Below, piece after piece: positions 1-12,176 of a stretch of 64,000 nt of DNA. Origin of the DNA: Lomentospora prolificans (lineage: Eukaryota; Ascomycota; Sordariomycetes; Microascales; Microascaceae); NCBI GenBank assembly GCA_029532625.1, contig JARFXM010000006.1:2666001-2730000 (forward strand), given 5' to 3'. The translations under genes and the position numbers were made by a program. Each line of letters begins with the position of its first letter. The stretch's first letter is position 1. A model generated the notes under the pieces. It was not told the origin of the DNA. It did no database searches and worked only from the letters and a program-made list of their open reading frames with translations.

Positions 1-1929
1 CAAAAAGGACCCGAGGGCCTTGAGCGACGACTTATATTGATGTCTAGGAATGAGGTATGTGACACAGGCGGGACCCAAGTGCGTCAATCTCTGTGGCAAC
101 CCAAACATTGATTGAGCTCTGAGTAGTTCTGGGTTACTCGAGCTTGAAGAAAGCCAGATAACCGACCCGTGCGGATGGCCTCCTGTCAAAAGTGTTTAAA
201 CCCGTTCCTACTTAGTCTCCTTTTGTATGTGTGTTGACGACCTTGTTGGCGGCTGCAGTGTTACATGCTCAGATCTATTTTTCTGGTGCCTGCTAGTTTA
301 AGTAGCATGTCATGGCGAAATTAGACAACTATTCACAGCCAGCTCGGAAGGGCCAAGAGAAAGTCGACTGAAGAGAAAAATAACCAAAATATTAAATCTA
401 GTTATGGACAGGCATAAAACATGCCACTATTTCATAGAATCTAGTTTATATGGGCGATGATTGTAGGCATGATGAAGTCGGGGGTGCTGCGGCAGGGCCA
501 GCTCTAGAGGCTTTCCAAGCCAGCTGCTCTAATAATTCTTTGTCGTGTTACCCCAAAGGCACCGGGATGCAGGGCTGGCCGTTGACCAGTCATATCGAGA
601 TGTGTGCTCCATATGGTGTGGAGAATCGTCCGCAGAGGCCCCAACTCTGTCGGTGGCAAGCGGCTGGCTTCACGGCGGTGGGCTAACCCCTGGTAGCGGA
701 GCGACCCACGCCGGAACGGATCTGAATACATCCATGGATCCATACTGAGAGTTTCCAGAGCGCAGTGGTGCCCCGACATCATAGTCGTGGGGTGAAGATA
801 AGATGCTCCGTATGTACAAGTATGTTGGTCTGAGAGTCGCTTGTGGTATGAGACCGTCCTTGCTGTGCAATCCGGCGAGGTATGTCGACGGGCGTGCACG
901 CCAGCAGCGCGCTGAGGTCAACTGCCTCTCTGGTCAATGCCAGGGTCCCGCTCGAGGTAACGCTCCCACACCTCTGACAGAAGGTACACCCACTCCTGCA
1001 AGCCGCACGCCCCCCCCCCCCCCCTTCTTGTAGTACGCCACATCGCGTATCCTGCTGTATGTCGGGGAGTATGCACAGACCATAGACATCCCCACCCCGT
1101 CCTTCTCGCCGTACCTTCCATGTACCTGCCCGAAGTCAGAGTGCTTGGCCTGGAACGGAGGTACCTCGTAGACACCACACTAATCTTGGTGTATTTGATG
1201 TTACAAGCCCCAAGGCGTTTGGTACTTCATTTGTAGACTTGAGCCCCACACCCGGTCCCCTAACTTCAAGAGTACCGGAAACACGACCAGACCAAAGCAG
1301 GAGGGGGGCGTGTACGAACCACGGTCGTCCACCAGGATTAGTGTGCTATGGTGTACACTTACAGTACCCATGCCACTAGAACAAAGTTCGGCTCACGTTG
1401 CTGGTTGCGCCCCCCGACTGCTTGTTTCTTCGCTTGCTTCATCCCAAAGCGTCCGTCCAGCACACACCCTTCCTTCTCCTCTCCTTCCACCACCTTTCCT
1501 CCTCATCCAAACCTTGCGAACAGCATCGTAGCTATCCCATTACAAACCATCGGCCTTACAATCCAATCTCTGCCACGGCTTCCGAGAGCCAGACAACATC
1601 CTAGCGAACGGTAGAGAGAGGGCCACCGCCTGCCGCGCGCCAGGAGGCTGCAAGCTGGTTTAGCTCAGGCTGAAGCAATTTTTTTCCCGTCTCCATCCCA
1701 AACACACTTTCAGGAACAGCAACCACCAACCACCTTTATCTGGCCTCATCGAAATCCTGCGCTACAATCTGCCTTGGCTGTCGCGCCATCGCATCCGCTC
1801 AAAGCATCATCAATTTTGATCTTTCTGTCCATCACGGACGGAAGCTGGACAATTATCGTTATCGACTTGACACCTTTTTCTTCTTTGCTACGCCCGTTTG
1901 GCGCGCGGTAGCCGCCAGCCTGTTCCGCC
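1..1929. other. Gene-free upstream region of TUP1
   Basis: No open frame here resembles a known protein; the short frames on both strands lack coding character. The stretch holds a 15-nt C run at 1010-1024 and a CT-rich tract near 1470-1510 typical of fungal promoters and leaders. It most likely holds the promoter and 5' leader of the TUP1 homologue that starts at 1930. Confidence 0.5.
1010..1024 (+). repeat. Homopolymer C run (15 nt)
   Basis: Fifteen consecutive C, seen directly. The length could be affected by assembly or sequencing error. Confidence 0.8.
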
Positions 1930-4003
1930 ATGTCGATGTATCCGCATAACCCCCGAATGGGGCCTCCCAACGCTCGTCTCAACGAGCTTCTCGATCAAAT
2001 TCGTTCCGAGTTTGATACCCATATTCGGGCTAGCGAAAGCTATGAGCATCAGAGTACGCGCCCGTTGCAACCATTGCCCCATTTGTTCAAGCCTTGATTC
2101 TTGCTAACACGGTCCTCGCTTCAGTCAATGCCCAAGTCAACGAGATGCAATTAGTTCGCGAGAAGGTCTATGCTATGGAGCAAACCCATATGACGCTGAA
2201 GCAAAAGTAGGTGGTCCTCAATTCACGCTACTGTTATCCCTTATTCCAGTAACTGCTCGCTCCCCCGCGAATCGAATCCGCTCACGCGAACCTCGTTAAC
2301 TAACGCGATGTTACTTTCCCCTCCGAGCAGATATGAAGAAGAGATTCAAATGCTTCGTCGACAGCTCGACGCCGCTCGTGGGGGCGCTCCCCAGGCTGGT
2401 ATGAACGCCCACCCCCAACACCCTGGTCCGAGCCAGCAACCGCCTGCCATCGCTCCCGGCAACGGTCTTTTTAACGGCATTATGACGGGAGCTGGGCAGG
2501 GTGGTCTCGCTCCTCCTCCTCCGGCCCCGGCCCAACCTGAGCAAATGGGTCCCCACAGCCAAATTGGCCAGGGCCCGCCTCCACCGAGCGGCCTCCCAGT
2601 GCCTCCCCCACCTCCCGGCCCCCCTCAGCAGCCTCAGTTCCAGCAGGGCTATCCTCAAGGCCCCGGACCTAATGGTATCGGTCCCCAACCACCGCAAAGC
2701 ACCGCATCTCCCGGACCTCGTGGCGGACGCATTGGCCGTCCCCCAGCGGCAGTCGGCCCTGCTACCCCACAGATTAACACTCCCATCCCCTACCCGGGAG
2801 CTACTCAGTCTCCCCAGGTCAGCCACCATACGCCTGCGGACAGGCCCCAGAGCATGAATCACCATGCTCAACCGGGTAGCGTGCTCAGTGAGCTCAACAT
2901 TGACCAGATTCCCGCGCACTACAAGAAGGCTGGCGACGATTGGATCTGCGTTTTCAACCAACACGTCCCCCGCATTCTGGATATTGACCTTGTCCACACC
3001 CTCCAGCACCAGAGCGTCGTCTGCTGTGTGCGGTTCAGCCATGACGGCAAGTATGTCGCGACCGGATGCAACCGCTCTGCTCAGATTTATGACGTGCAAA
3101 CCGGCGAGAAGCTTTGCGTTCTCCAGGATGACTCCGCCGACATGGGTGGCGATCTCTACATCCGCAGTGTTTGCTTCAGTCCCGATGGCAGGTATTTAGC
3201 CACTGGCGCCGAAGACAAGCTCATCAGGGTAAGTTATCGATAAGACACCGGTCTCTTCTATCCAGGTACAACAACTTGTATTGACACAGAGCTAATCCGT
3301 AAACTTCCAGGTCTGGGATATCCACCAGAAGCAGATCCGCAACACCTTCTCTGGCCACGAGCAAGATATTTATTCGCTCGATTTCGCACGCGACGGCCGC
3401 ACCATCGCTTCCGGCAGTGGCGACCGCACTGTTCGCCTTTGGGATATCGAGCAAGGAACTCATATCCTCACACTCACGATCGAGGATGGCGTCACCACCG
3501 TCGCCATCTCTCCCGATACCAAGTACGTGGCCGCTGGTTCCCTTGACAAGAGCGTCAGGGTATGGGATCTCCATCAAGGCTACCTGCTGGAGCGGCTCGA
3601 GGGCCCTGATGGGCACAAGGATAGCGTCTACTCGGTCGCGTTCTCGCCCAATGGCAAGGATCTCGTCAGTGGTTCCTTGGATAAGACAATCAAGATGTGG
3701 GAGCTCAGCACCCCCCGCGGGCTGCCCAATGGCCCCAAGGGCGGAAGGTGCGTCAAGACGTTCGAGGGTCACAAGGACTTTGTCTTGTCCGTTGCCCTCA
3801 CGCCAGACAACCAATGGGTCATGTCCGGTTCCAAGGACCGTGGCGTACAGTTCTGGGATCCTAGGACCGGCGCGACGCAGCTCATGCTCCAAGGCCATAA
3901 GAACTCGGTCATTTCCGTGGCACCCAGCCCTACCGTTGGCTACTTTGCCACTGGTTCCGGTGATATGAAGGCTCGCATCTGGTCGTACCGCCCACTCCCC
4001 TAA
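1930..4003 (+). CDS. tup1: Transcriptional corepressor Tup1/RcoA
   Basis: WD40 corepressor that acts in the nucleus with Ssn6/Cyc8 to repress many gene sets (glucose, hypoxia and development in other fungi). Four exons fit: 1930-2053, 2125-2206, 2331-3228 and 3311-4003, giving 598 aa, close to the usual fungal length. Residues about 13-90 form the N-terminal Tup tetramerisation coiled coil (ARLNELLDQIRSEFD, then VNEMQLVREKVY). Residues about 90-220 are rich in Pro, Gln and Gly. The C-terminal half has about seven WD40 blades with repeated VRVWD, IKMWEL, VQFWD and ARIWS endings. The start is the first ATG in frame with the coiled coil. The frame is intact and no key segment is missing. The A. 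nidulans orthologue is RcoA. Function is inferred from the family. Confidence 0.95.
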
Positions 4004-4583
4004 AGCGGGGCTGTGGGTCATGTCATCCGGTGATCGGAAACGAAAAGGACGAGCCGTGGATTTTGCCGTAAGGGCATTGAAAAAGCGGTTGGCTTCTCTA
4101 GAAAGAAGCGGGGACGACGAAGTTTCGGTGGGAGCGTAATAGCGCAAGGAATTTATTTTCAAAGTGTCTGTCTTGGGTGTTGAAATGTCTTGTCGGGCGG
4201 CGCAAGGAAGGAGACAAAGAAACTAGGTAGGAAACAGGAGTGGAATTGTTCTTGTACGGTACATTCTCGTTGCTATCGTTGTCTCGTGGCTGTTTTCTGT
4301 TTTCTTTTATTTTACTCTCCCTCCCCTTTTACAACCGTATCTCCCTCCCTTTCTTGGCAAGCTCGTTTCCTCTTGTGTGTGGTTTTACCTTGCGCCTCTG
4401 TGTTTCTGTACTTTGTTGACATGACCTAAATTTGGAATTCCCCATATCGTCAATTCATTACCATTACTATTCATAATAGGGTGTGATTGTCAGCCGGCTA
4501 CGCTTCAAAACAGAGGGTCGCGTGTGCGTGCATATATGTTAAACATCGTGCCACCAGCTCAATCGGAGCTTGAAGGGTGTCGG
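4004..4583. other. Intergenic region between convergent TUP1 and RMP1-like genes
   Basis: Both flanking genes end here, so this should hold two 3' untranslated regions. T-rich runs lie near 4300-4400. No gene was seen. Confidence 0.5.
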
Positions 4584-5518
4584 TTACGCGATGGACGAAA
4601 ACAAGTCGCTGAGATCGGTGCCTGGGGCCTGCTTCTTTTTCTTCTTCTTTGTCTTCATCGCCTTTTCCGGTTGGGAATCAGAGATTGGCTCTGATAACGT
4701 CGGAGGCGGTGGTTGTCTTTTCCGGATGGGCGCCGCGGTGGCTTCCGCACAAGGACGCTTCTTGGGGATCGGTTCGCCAATCGGTTTACTAGAGGGAGGA
4801 GAGGAAGTAGGTAGCTCCGATCTTTCCACGACTACGCCGAGGTCTGCGGGTGGAGGGTGGCCAGGGAGGGGCTGTGACGAGCCAGGAGGGGCGTTGACTT
4901 TGTTGGTGGAAGGTCTAGCGGCGGTGGCAGCGGGTAATGACTGCGTAGGCGAAGACGGGGGAGCAAGTGGTGAGATGACGGAGGTGAACTGGGCGAGGAT
5001 CCCGAGAAGGCCGAGGCCTAAAGGAGCATATTGATTGTCGGCAGCAAGCTGCGTAAAGGCGCTGCCCAAAAGGTGAATGGGTCAGTAAGGCAGCTCAGGG
5101 TGTGCAGGTGAGGAAAGTGTGATAACCCGAGGGAATGAATGAAGATACCCAGTGGAAGACGTTCTTAAAAGAGACTTGTAGTACCGCAACCCGAACGATA
5201 GGGAAGAGGGCCAGACAAAACTTACATGTATGAAGGAGGGATGACGTTCTCCATCACCCACTTAATATGGCGGAGGAGGCTTGGGGGAGCGGGAGTCACG
5301 GCTGCAGCTGGGAGCTGTCTTCCCCCATGCTTCCCGAAGGCGGGGCCAGAGGCGGCATACGAGCCAGGGGAACAGAGCTTCCGCACGGCGCGGCGGAAGA
5401 GGTTGAAGTGTTGCCACCAGGCAGAGCGGCGATGTTGATTCTTGTTTCGGTGGTTGAAGGCCTCTAAGAGAGTCGAGATGGGGCCAAGTTGCGAGGGGAG
5501 GTCATGGGCGGATGCCAT
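4584..5518 (-). CDS. rmp1: RNase MRP subunit Rmp1-like protein
   Basis: Likely RNA-binding subunit of RNase MRP, the nucleolar ribonucleoprotein that processes pre-rRNA. Two exons on the minus strand, 5518-5226 and 5061-4584, join across a 164-nt intron (donor GTAAG, acceptor GGGCAG) to give 256 aa. Exon 1 carries the family core NHRNKNQHRRSAWWQHFN and HIKWVMENVIPPSY. The spliced product continues as IAFTQLAADNQYAPLGLGLL, matching the second conserved block of Rmp1. The rest is a Pro/Ser-rich tail ending in a lysine run and a short acidic end. I chose ATG 5518 because the region further upstream in frame is a low-complexity Lys stretch encoded by a T-rich tract. It is convergent with TUP1. 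The family call rests on the two motif blocks only. Confidence 0.78.
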
Positions 5519-6348
5519 CGAGGCCAAATCCGGGCTCCCAGATAAGCTACCCGATGCAGGGGTTATCACGGCTGGGCTTAATTTTCGACGTGTGAGGGGT
5601 TCGACACAGAGTGCGGTGCGGGACTGGGTCTTGGGGGACGCTTTTCCACGGATTTTTCTTTTTCCTTTTCTTTTCTTTTCTTTTTTTTTTTTCCCTCCCG
5701 TCCTAATCCCCGTCAAGCGGGCATGCGTAGAGGCGCGAGACTAACTGCTCTGCACCAGGGACCGGGGATCCGAAGATAGCGCCTTGTGGGGAGGGAGGGC
5801 GGCTCGAGGACTGATGAGGGCAGGATATCGGGACGTTACGGAAGGGGATATATTAGAGTGATTTCGGAGCGGAACTGGGACAACATTGTTGGAAGAGTTC
5901 ATAAGTTGTACTTTTGTAAAGACGCCGCCGGGTTCATGGTCTGTATGCATGCTGCACTGACAATCGATCTCGGATCAGCGAGCAATCGTAGCGATCAATA
6001 ATCAATTATTAGGTAATAGTTTAGAAGTCCCCACTGGCGATTGCCAGGCCAGGCCAGGCGAGGTGGCCACTCAAGCCACTGCAGCCGGACCAGTCGCTAG
6101 CTAATAATCCGAGTCGAATGGTCAGTGATTGATCGCAAGCCAGCCAGCTTGGAATGTGCCTCCCGTCAAATGCAGTCCAAGTGCCCAGCAGCCACGAGCT
6201 GGATGGCTATTGAACCAGTTATAAATAATAGTGCAAACCACTTGGTAAATTCTACCCAAACATCAAGCCGTTTTTCCCCTTCAAAGACACAAATCTAGCC
6301 TATAGGAGAAGAAGTATTCCTCTCACAATTTCCGTTCATTCGCCAGCT
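5519..6348. promoter_or_regulatory. Divergent promoter region of RMP1-like and GST genes
   Basis: The two flanking genes point away from each other. A TATA-like TTATAAATAA lies at about 6220-6230, roughly 120 nt before the GST start codon. A 5650-5690 T-rich tract would be an A-rich leader of the minus-strand gene. No gene was seen. Confidence 0.45.
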
Positions 6349-7185
6349 ATGTCGACAACCTCAATGCCATCCAGCCCCATCACCTTCTATGACATAGCTA
6401 CGCGCCCGCCCGTGGAGAAAAGCTGCTGCTCACCAAACCCGTGGAAAACCCGATTGGCACTCAACTTCAAAGGCCTCCCTTACTCGACCACATGGGTGGC
6501 TTTACCTGACATTGCAAAAGTCCGCAGCAGTCTCAAAGTACCAGCCTGTCGCAAATTTGCCGATGGCACTGATTTCTATACCCTGCCTATCATCGAGGAT
6601 CCCACCACGAGTTCGTTGGTCGGCGACTCGTTCGATATCGCCGTCTATTTACAGAAGACATATCCTGACTCAGGCGCGGGCGACCTTTTCCCCCCTCAGA
6701 CGCTCGACTACGTCTACAAGCACGAAGCAATACTTGTGCCGCTATCGGAGTGTCGCGAGAGTGAATATCCCGAATATGCCAAATTCAACATGAACGTCGA
6801 CGCGGCCTTTACCATGCATGTCCAGCTTACTGTTCAGGGCTTTCCTTTCGATCCAGCTACTGCCGAGGCCAGCAAGGCGGAATTTGTCCGGCGCGCGGGT
6901 GTTTCGTGCTGGGAGGACTTTGCGTTGGTTGGCGAGCAGCGGGAGAAGGTAAAGGATTCGTTACGAGATATGCTGGGTGGTCTGGGTAAACTATTCTTGA
7001 GGGACACTAGTGGGCCCTTTATACTCGGGTCAAGGGCTAGCTATGCAGACTTGATTGTCGGTGCGTGGCTGCGGATGATGCGCGCCACTCTCCCGGAGAG
7101 TGAATGGGACGAAGTGAGAAGTTGGCATGGGGGTCTTTTTGGGCGGTTGCACGATGCGTTGGAGGTATATGCGGAGGTGAAATAG
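6349..7185 (+). CDS. Glutathione S-transferase-like protein
   Basis: Predicted cytosolic glutathione transferase of 278 aa in a single exon, a normal length for a fungal two-domain GST. The N-terminal thioredoxin-like domain (about residues 10-110) shows CCSPNPWKTRLALNFKGLPY, followed by a glutathione-site block LPIIEDP and GDSFDIAVYLQ. The C-terminal helical domain (about 120-275) ends with FILGSRASYADLIVGAWLRM. The pattern resembles fungal etherase-like (LigE/GSTFuA-like) transferases more than the classical Ure2 type, and the substrate cannot be read from sequence. A TATA-like box lies about 120 nt upstream, consistent with an inducible gene. It stands alone, without cluster partners. Confidence 0.82.
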   Translation: MSTTSMPSSPITFYDIATRPPVEKSCCSPNPWKTRLALNFKGLPYSTTWVALPDIAKVRSSLKVPACRKFADGTDFYTLPIIEDPTTSSLVGDSFDIAVYLQKTYPDSGAGDLFPPQTLDYVYKHEAILVPLSECRESEYPEYAKFNMNVDAAFTMHVQLTVQGFPFDPATAEASKAEFVRRAGVSCWEDFALVGEQREKVKDSLRDMLGGLGKLFLRDTSGPFILGSRASYADLIVGAWLRMMRATLPESEWDEVRSWHGGLFGRLHDALEVYAEVK

Positions 7186-9082
7186 GTAGGGCGTAAGGTC
7201 AGTCTCGATTCTCTAGATAACATGTACATGACTGGAGAGAATGCTAGGCCCATCCGTCAAAATTGTTTTGCTTTTGGGAAATGCAGGATCACGACGTTAT
7301 TACAATATAGCAGCTAGAATACAATGTGCCGGTGGCGAAGATGCCAAAGGAATTGTCCAACGACATCTCTGCACCCTGTCAGTGGCTGCTCGAGGTTGTG
7401 TGCGAGAGGGGAGGGGCCAGCATCACGACATAGATAAGCATCTGCGGGCCACCATCTAGCTCGCCAGTATCACTGCAGGCAATATACCCCACTTACTCCA
7501 CGCCGGCCGGGTCGTATACCTTATCGATGTCGAACATGGGAAAGCGACTGAGCAACGGGATAACCGTCCGCTAATATTAAGTGGTAGGCACATACATGAA
7601 TTGATGCATGATTAAATATTGAGACTGCCGACCAGTCAGGAGGAAGCAGGAGACAACAGGAGCCGCACCATGACTCGTGGTGCGGAGCTGGACATGGGAA
7701 GCTTGGGGGCTCGGGCTAATAGTGTAGATGCATGGCCTCTCTTCCTCCAATATATAATAATACTACCACGAGCCAGCGTGAGAGAGGGGCCCACAATCTG
7801 GCGCGATGCCGATTGTGCAAAGCCAGCTTTATCAGTCCGGGCGCCGGGGGGGGGGGGGCGCGGGCCTGATATTAGCACCCGCCGTGATAAAGCTGACCAT
7901 GGTCTGGTCATTCCTCGCCCGCTGCTCCAGTCCCGCATCTCGGCGGTTTTCATGTCGGCGAGAATAGGTACGGGCGTACTGGATTTTCACTCTCTTCTTT
8001 TCCGACTTGGGTAGGAACTGGACAAGGGAGATCCTGCGACGCTGTTCGAGGCTCGAAATCCTAACCGGTAGCCAGGCGTAACAGCTGACAAGGAAAAAAA
8101 AAAAATTTCCGTCCCTCTCTTTTTTTCTTGATACCCCATTATTACCCTATTCGGCAGGAAGCGCATGGACTTCAACGGCTCCGGCGAGCACCGGTTCAAA
8201 CGATGGCGTCGAATGAGAAGAGGAGGGCGCAAGACACAAAGACAAGGAAAATACGACTGTCAAGCCACACTTCGGGTGCCATCGGCCGTCCATCATCGGC
8301 ATCCATGGTCTGTACGGCCTGTAAGGGAAAGCCCATGCCGATATTCGACCCTTGCCAGTGCTCGGATTTCGCCTCCCTGCTGCGCAATGACGTTTGATTC
8401 TCGCATTGTGTCTTCAGCAAATCTCTTCTCTTGCCGATGCACCAGCCAGCTACATACATACAATCTTTTAGCCTTCCCCCCTTTTACTGCTCTCCTGTGG
8501 CCGTGACGAGAAATTCCAATATCTCTAGAAAGGAGATAGTTATATTATCTATGCAGCTCGAGACCCGCCTTTTTTTTTCCTTTGTCGCTTTGTAGCAAGC
8601 ACTTGAAGGACACTCGAAGCTCTAGCCAGGCCATAAGAACCACTAGTAACCGAACCGCTGGCCTAGTCAACATTGAAGAACCAATTGATCAATCTCCCAC
8701 TAATACCCCACGTCATCTAGTGCCCATCCTCGCCAAACTAATCTTTGTATTCTATTTACAAATCCTGTCTTGTCATATTGATCCTAAAACGACATTCTTG
8801 CTGGGAAACCTCTTGTTTTTTTTAGGTCATGCTTGTTTCCTAGCATCTTTTTTTCCCTTCCTTTTCCTTGCTTCTCTTTCCTTCTCTGATTTCCTCACCC
8901 TCATTGTCGAGCTGCTAGGGCACCTCTACTCGCCTGTTCGTGTCCCCCTCCACAATCTGGGGAACCGTAATCACCCTGTCTTTGGATCCGACCTGGTCGG
9001 AACATACTCTTTGGTAGCCAACGGTAGCTCCGCTAGCCTTCTCCCGACTGCGTATCGCCGGTTACCTTGATAGTGACCCGCG
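7186..9082. other. Gene-free region upstream of the amino-acid transporter
   Basis: Contains a 13-nt G run at 7846-7858, A/T-rich runs near 8095-8105 and 8570, and CT-rich DNA from 8450 to 8900 that probably includes the transporter leader. No frame with convincing coding character was found on either strand. Confidence 0.45.
7846..7858 (+). repeat. Homopolymer G run (13 nt)
   Basis: Thirteen consecutive G, seen directly, in the gene-free region downstream of the GST gene. Confidence 0.8.
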
Positions 9083-11664
9083 ATGACCTCGAACGATCCC
9101 TCGAGTGGGCTTCCTCCCGAACGCGATGCTTCTCCGAGCCGAGGCAGCTTGCACTCGAGAACCGATGTCGACGATTCCCACTCAGTGTCCAACTGGCCCA
9201 CGGACGTCGAGGGTCTAAGGCGGCGAAGGTATGTGATGAGAGAATAAACCCCACCGCCCCGCCATGTTCATGAAGCTGGAATTTCTTATAAATGACCACA
9301 CCTATTAACACCGACTTCCACTTCTACCAGGTCCTTGACATTTAGGCCCGCCGCTCTCACCGATATTGGAGGTGTCAACAGTATCCGCTCTTTCACCCAG
9401 AGTTGGCGCAGAGCCGCTGGTTTTGCCGAAGTCATCCCCCAACGCCCTCCCCTCGTCTTCGCTCCCGATCAGGCACCCCTTGTCCACACCGACCCGGAAG
9501 CTGTCCATGACGCCGTCGCCGACGCCGAAGAGCCACCACAGCCATGGACGTCCTTGCTGCGCCAACAGCTAGATGCACGGCCCGGCCCTTCGTGGCATGA
9601 CGACCGACAGACTGCCAGTGATTTCAGGGAAAGGGAAAGAAAGGCCTTCAACGCCGAACTGGACAGCACCTTTGCGCCCGGTAGCCATTCGAGTTCCATC
9701 TTTGCTGTGCCTCCGAGCCTCGCCACCTCTCTTGTCGGGAGTTACCCGAGCCATCCCAGCTATGGCGCTATTCCTGCAGAATCTGAGAGGAGGTCATCAT
9801 TTGCACTCTCGTGGATTCAACCTGCCGAAGCAGAGCAGGCGAACGACGAGCTGCCGCCGATACTTGTCAAAGAGGTTGAGCAAGATGGAAAGATAATGTT
9901 AGCCGTGGAGGGGCAGTCTACCTTGCCACAAACAATCTTCAACTCTATCAAGTTTGTCAACCCCGCCGCGTGGAACACTTTCCCATTACATATATTCCTT
10001 TCTACTTAGCTTCATCAACTGACATTCTCTACTTTACAGTGTCCTGATTGGGGTGGGCCTTCTAAGTCTTCCGCTTGGATTAAAATACGCCGGGTGGCTC
10101 TGCGGCATGGTTTCCCTGTTCCTTTGCGCCCTTGTCACGGCGTACACCGCAAGATTACTCGGAAAATGCATGGATCTTGATCCCAGTCTCATCACTTTCT
10201 CTGATATCGCCTATATTTCGTACGGACGCAAAGCTAGAATTGCTACTAGCATTTTGTTTACTCTAGAGCTGATCGCTGCAAATGTGGCATTAGGTTTGTT
10301 GACCTCCCATTGCACGTGGGGACTTGAAGAAGCGTGTTCTAACCGCGGCGCTGTCTGTCTAGTCGTCTTGTTTGCGGATTCCATGGACCTTCTCTTTCCC
10401 GACTTCTTAAGTGCGCTACGGTGGAAAGCTCTATGCGTCGTGGTCTTGTTGCCGCTGCATTTCCTACCCCTCCGACTCCTTAGCGTCACAAGTGTTATCG
10501 GCATCTTCTCATGCCTTGGAAGTGCGTAGACATCCGCCACAAACACTATCATCCTCGATCTCCCATTTTCTTCGCCAATGACCCCTTGTTGCTAACCGCC
10601 TTTGACTTCTTAGTTGTTACTATCGTGATTTTAGATGGTCTCATTAAGCCCTCTACCCCGGGCTCCCTTATCGAACCAGCCGCAACCTACCTATTCCCCA
10701 AGCGCTGGAGCACACTCCCTCTTTCCTTTGGCCTCCTGCTTAGCCCATGGGGCGGCCATTCTGTTTTCCCCAATGTTAGTTTTCTAAGCCTGCTAGCCGC
10801 GCTGAAATGTTTGAGTTTGACTGACGACAATCAAAGATCTACCGCGACATGAGACACCCTTACAAGTACAAGAAGGCCCTCAAGACCACCTTCTCTTTCA
10901 CGGTAAGCTTAAGCCGGTTGATTCCATAAGCGACGTATGTCCCGTGCTTACAGTGAGTTATAGTATCTACTTGACGCAACTACGGCAGCGGCTGGTATCC
11001 TCATGTTTGGTGATGACGTCCGCGATAGCATCACGTCCAACATCCTTAGAACGACCGGATACCCCAAAGTACTTACCGCATTTATGTGTGCCTTCATTTC
11101 TATTATTCCACTTACCAAAATCCCTCTAAACGCTCGACCCATCATTAACACTATTGAGTTGGTCTGCGGCGTACACTACCAGCAGCATCCTCACCACCAC
11201 TCCGCAGGAGGCGGTTCCGAGGCCCCGCGGGCCAGCGAGGCGTACTTTACCCTTATGAGGGTCTTCTCGCGTGTGCTTGCTCTGGCGACCTTTCTCGTCA
11301 TCTCTATCCTCTTTCCTGCGTTTGATAGCATCATGGCGTTTATGGGCAGTGCTCTTTGCTTTACCATCTGCATCATGTGAGTTGTTCTCTCTGCTTTTTC
11401 TTCTCAGCTCCCGCGCACCTCCCTCCGCCTTCTCCTCCTCCTCCCCCACAATGCCTCCCTCTCCACCCTGCTTCTCTTTCTCTCACCTCCTCTCTAACAT
11501 ATCTTCATAGTCTTCCGCTCGCCTTCTACCTCCGCCTCTTCCGCCACGAGATCTCTAACCGCGAGAGACTCCTCGCCTACATCCTCATCGTCGTCTGCTC
11601 CATTCTCTCCCTGATGGGTACCGTTTGGGCTTTCCTCCCCAAGTCTCTCATCGGCGCCGATTAA
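9083..11664 (+). CDS. AVT1-like vacuolar amino-acid transporter
   Basis: Amino acid/auxin permease family member, probably moving neutral amino acids across the vacuolar membrane like yeast Avt1. Seven exons (9083-9228, 9331-9951, 10040-10521, 10614-10774, 10837-10902, 10964-11376, 11511-11664) keep one frame and give 680 aa. About 290 residues form a hydrophilic N-terminus, then the transporter core begins with NVLIGVGLLSLPLGLKYAGW, the hallmark first helix of the family. Later blocks include LLDATTAAAGILMFGD and TKIPLNARPIINTIE. The final exon adds a hydrophobic helix before the stop. The long hydrophilic head is usual in fungal Avt1-type proteins. Exon 5 is very short (66 nt) but its ends are canonical. 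Location and substrate are inferred from the family. Confidence 0.9.
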
Positions 11665-12176
11665 TTTCCTCACGAGGATGCATGCAGCCCCAACTCCACA
11701 TCAGTAGTTTATCCTTTGATCGGTCTGCATAACTCACGTGTTTCATCTTGTCTTTTTTCTTTTTGGAGTACATTTTCGCTTTTTTTGCTGTGGGGAGAAA
11801 ACGTTGGGATAATAGCATTTCATCAAGAAGGCATGTCGGGAATACTAGCTTCGGTTTCATATATTGGCATTTTATAATGGTTATCCAGCTAAAGGCCCAA
11901 GGCCATGCGAATATTCATATACAACTCCATCTGCACAAAGATAGTGAGAGTGATTACGATGCATTGCATCCTCACAATATCATTCTAAAACTGGTTTGAG
12001 TGGGTACTTCTGGTATATTTGTTATATCTGTGACAATATCCTATACACGCAGAGAGCGAGTTGATGTTCTAAGTCCTTCCTGCCTTGGTGTCTCCAAGAC
12101 ATACAGACGGTCCTAATCATGAACCCAACCACAAGTGAAGCACTGTCCGTTTACAAAAGTCACCCTCGAAAACCGT
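11665..12176. other. Intergenic region between convergent transporter and kinase genes
   Basis: About 510 nt between two gene 3' ends, AT-richer than its surroundings. It should hold two 3' untranslated regions; no gene was seen. Confidence 0.45.

Noticed and set aside
2311..3099. A 262-codon minus-strand frame inside TUP1
   Set aside because: It is the shadow of the Pro/Gln-rich and WD40 coding sequence on the other strand.
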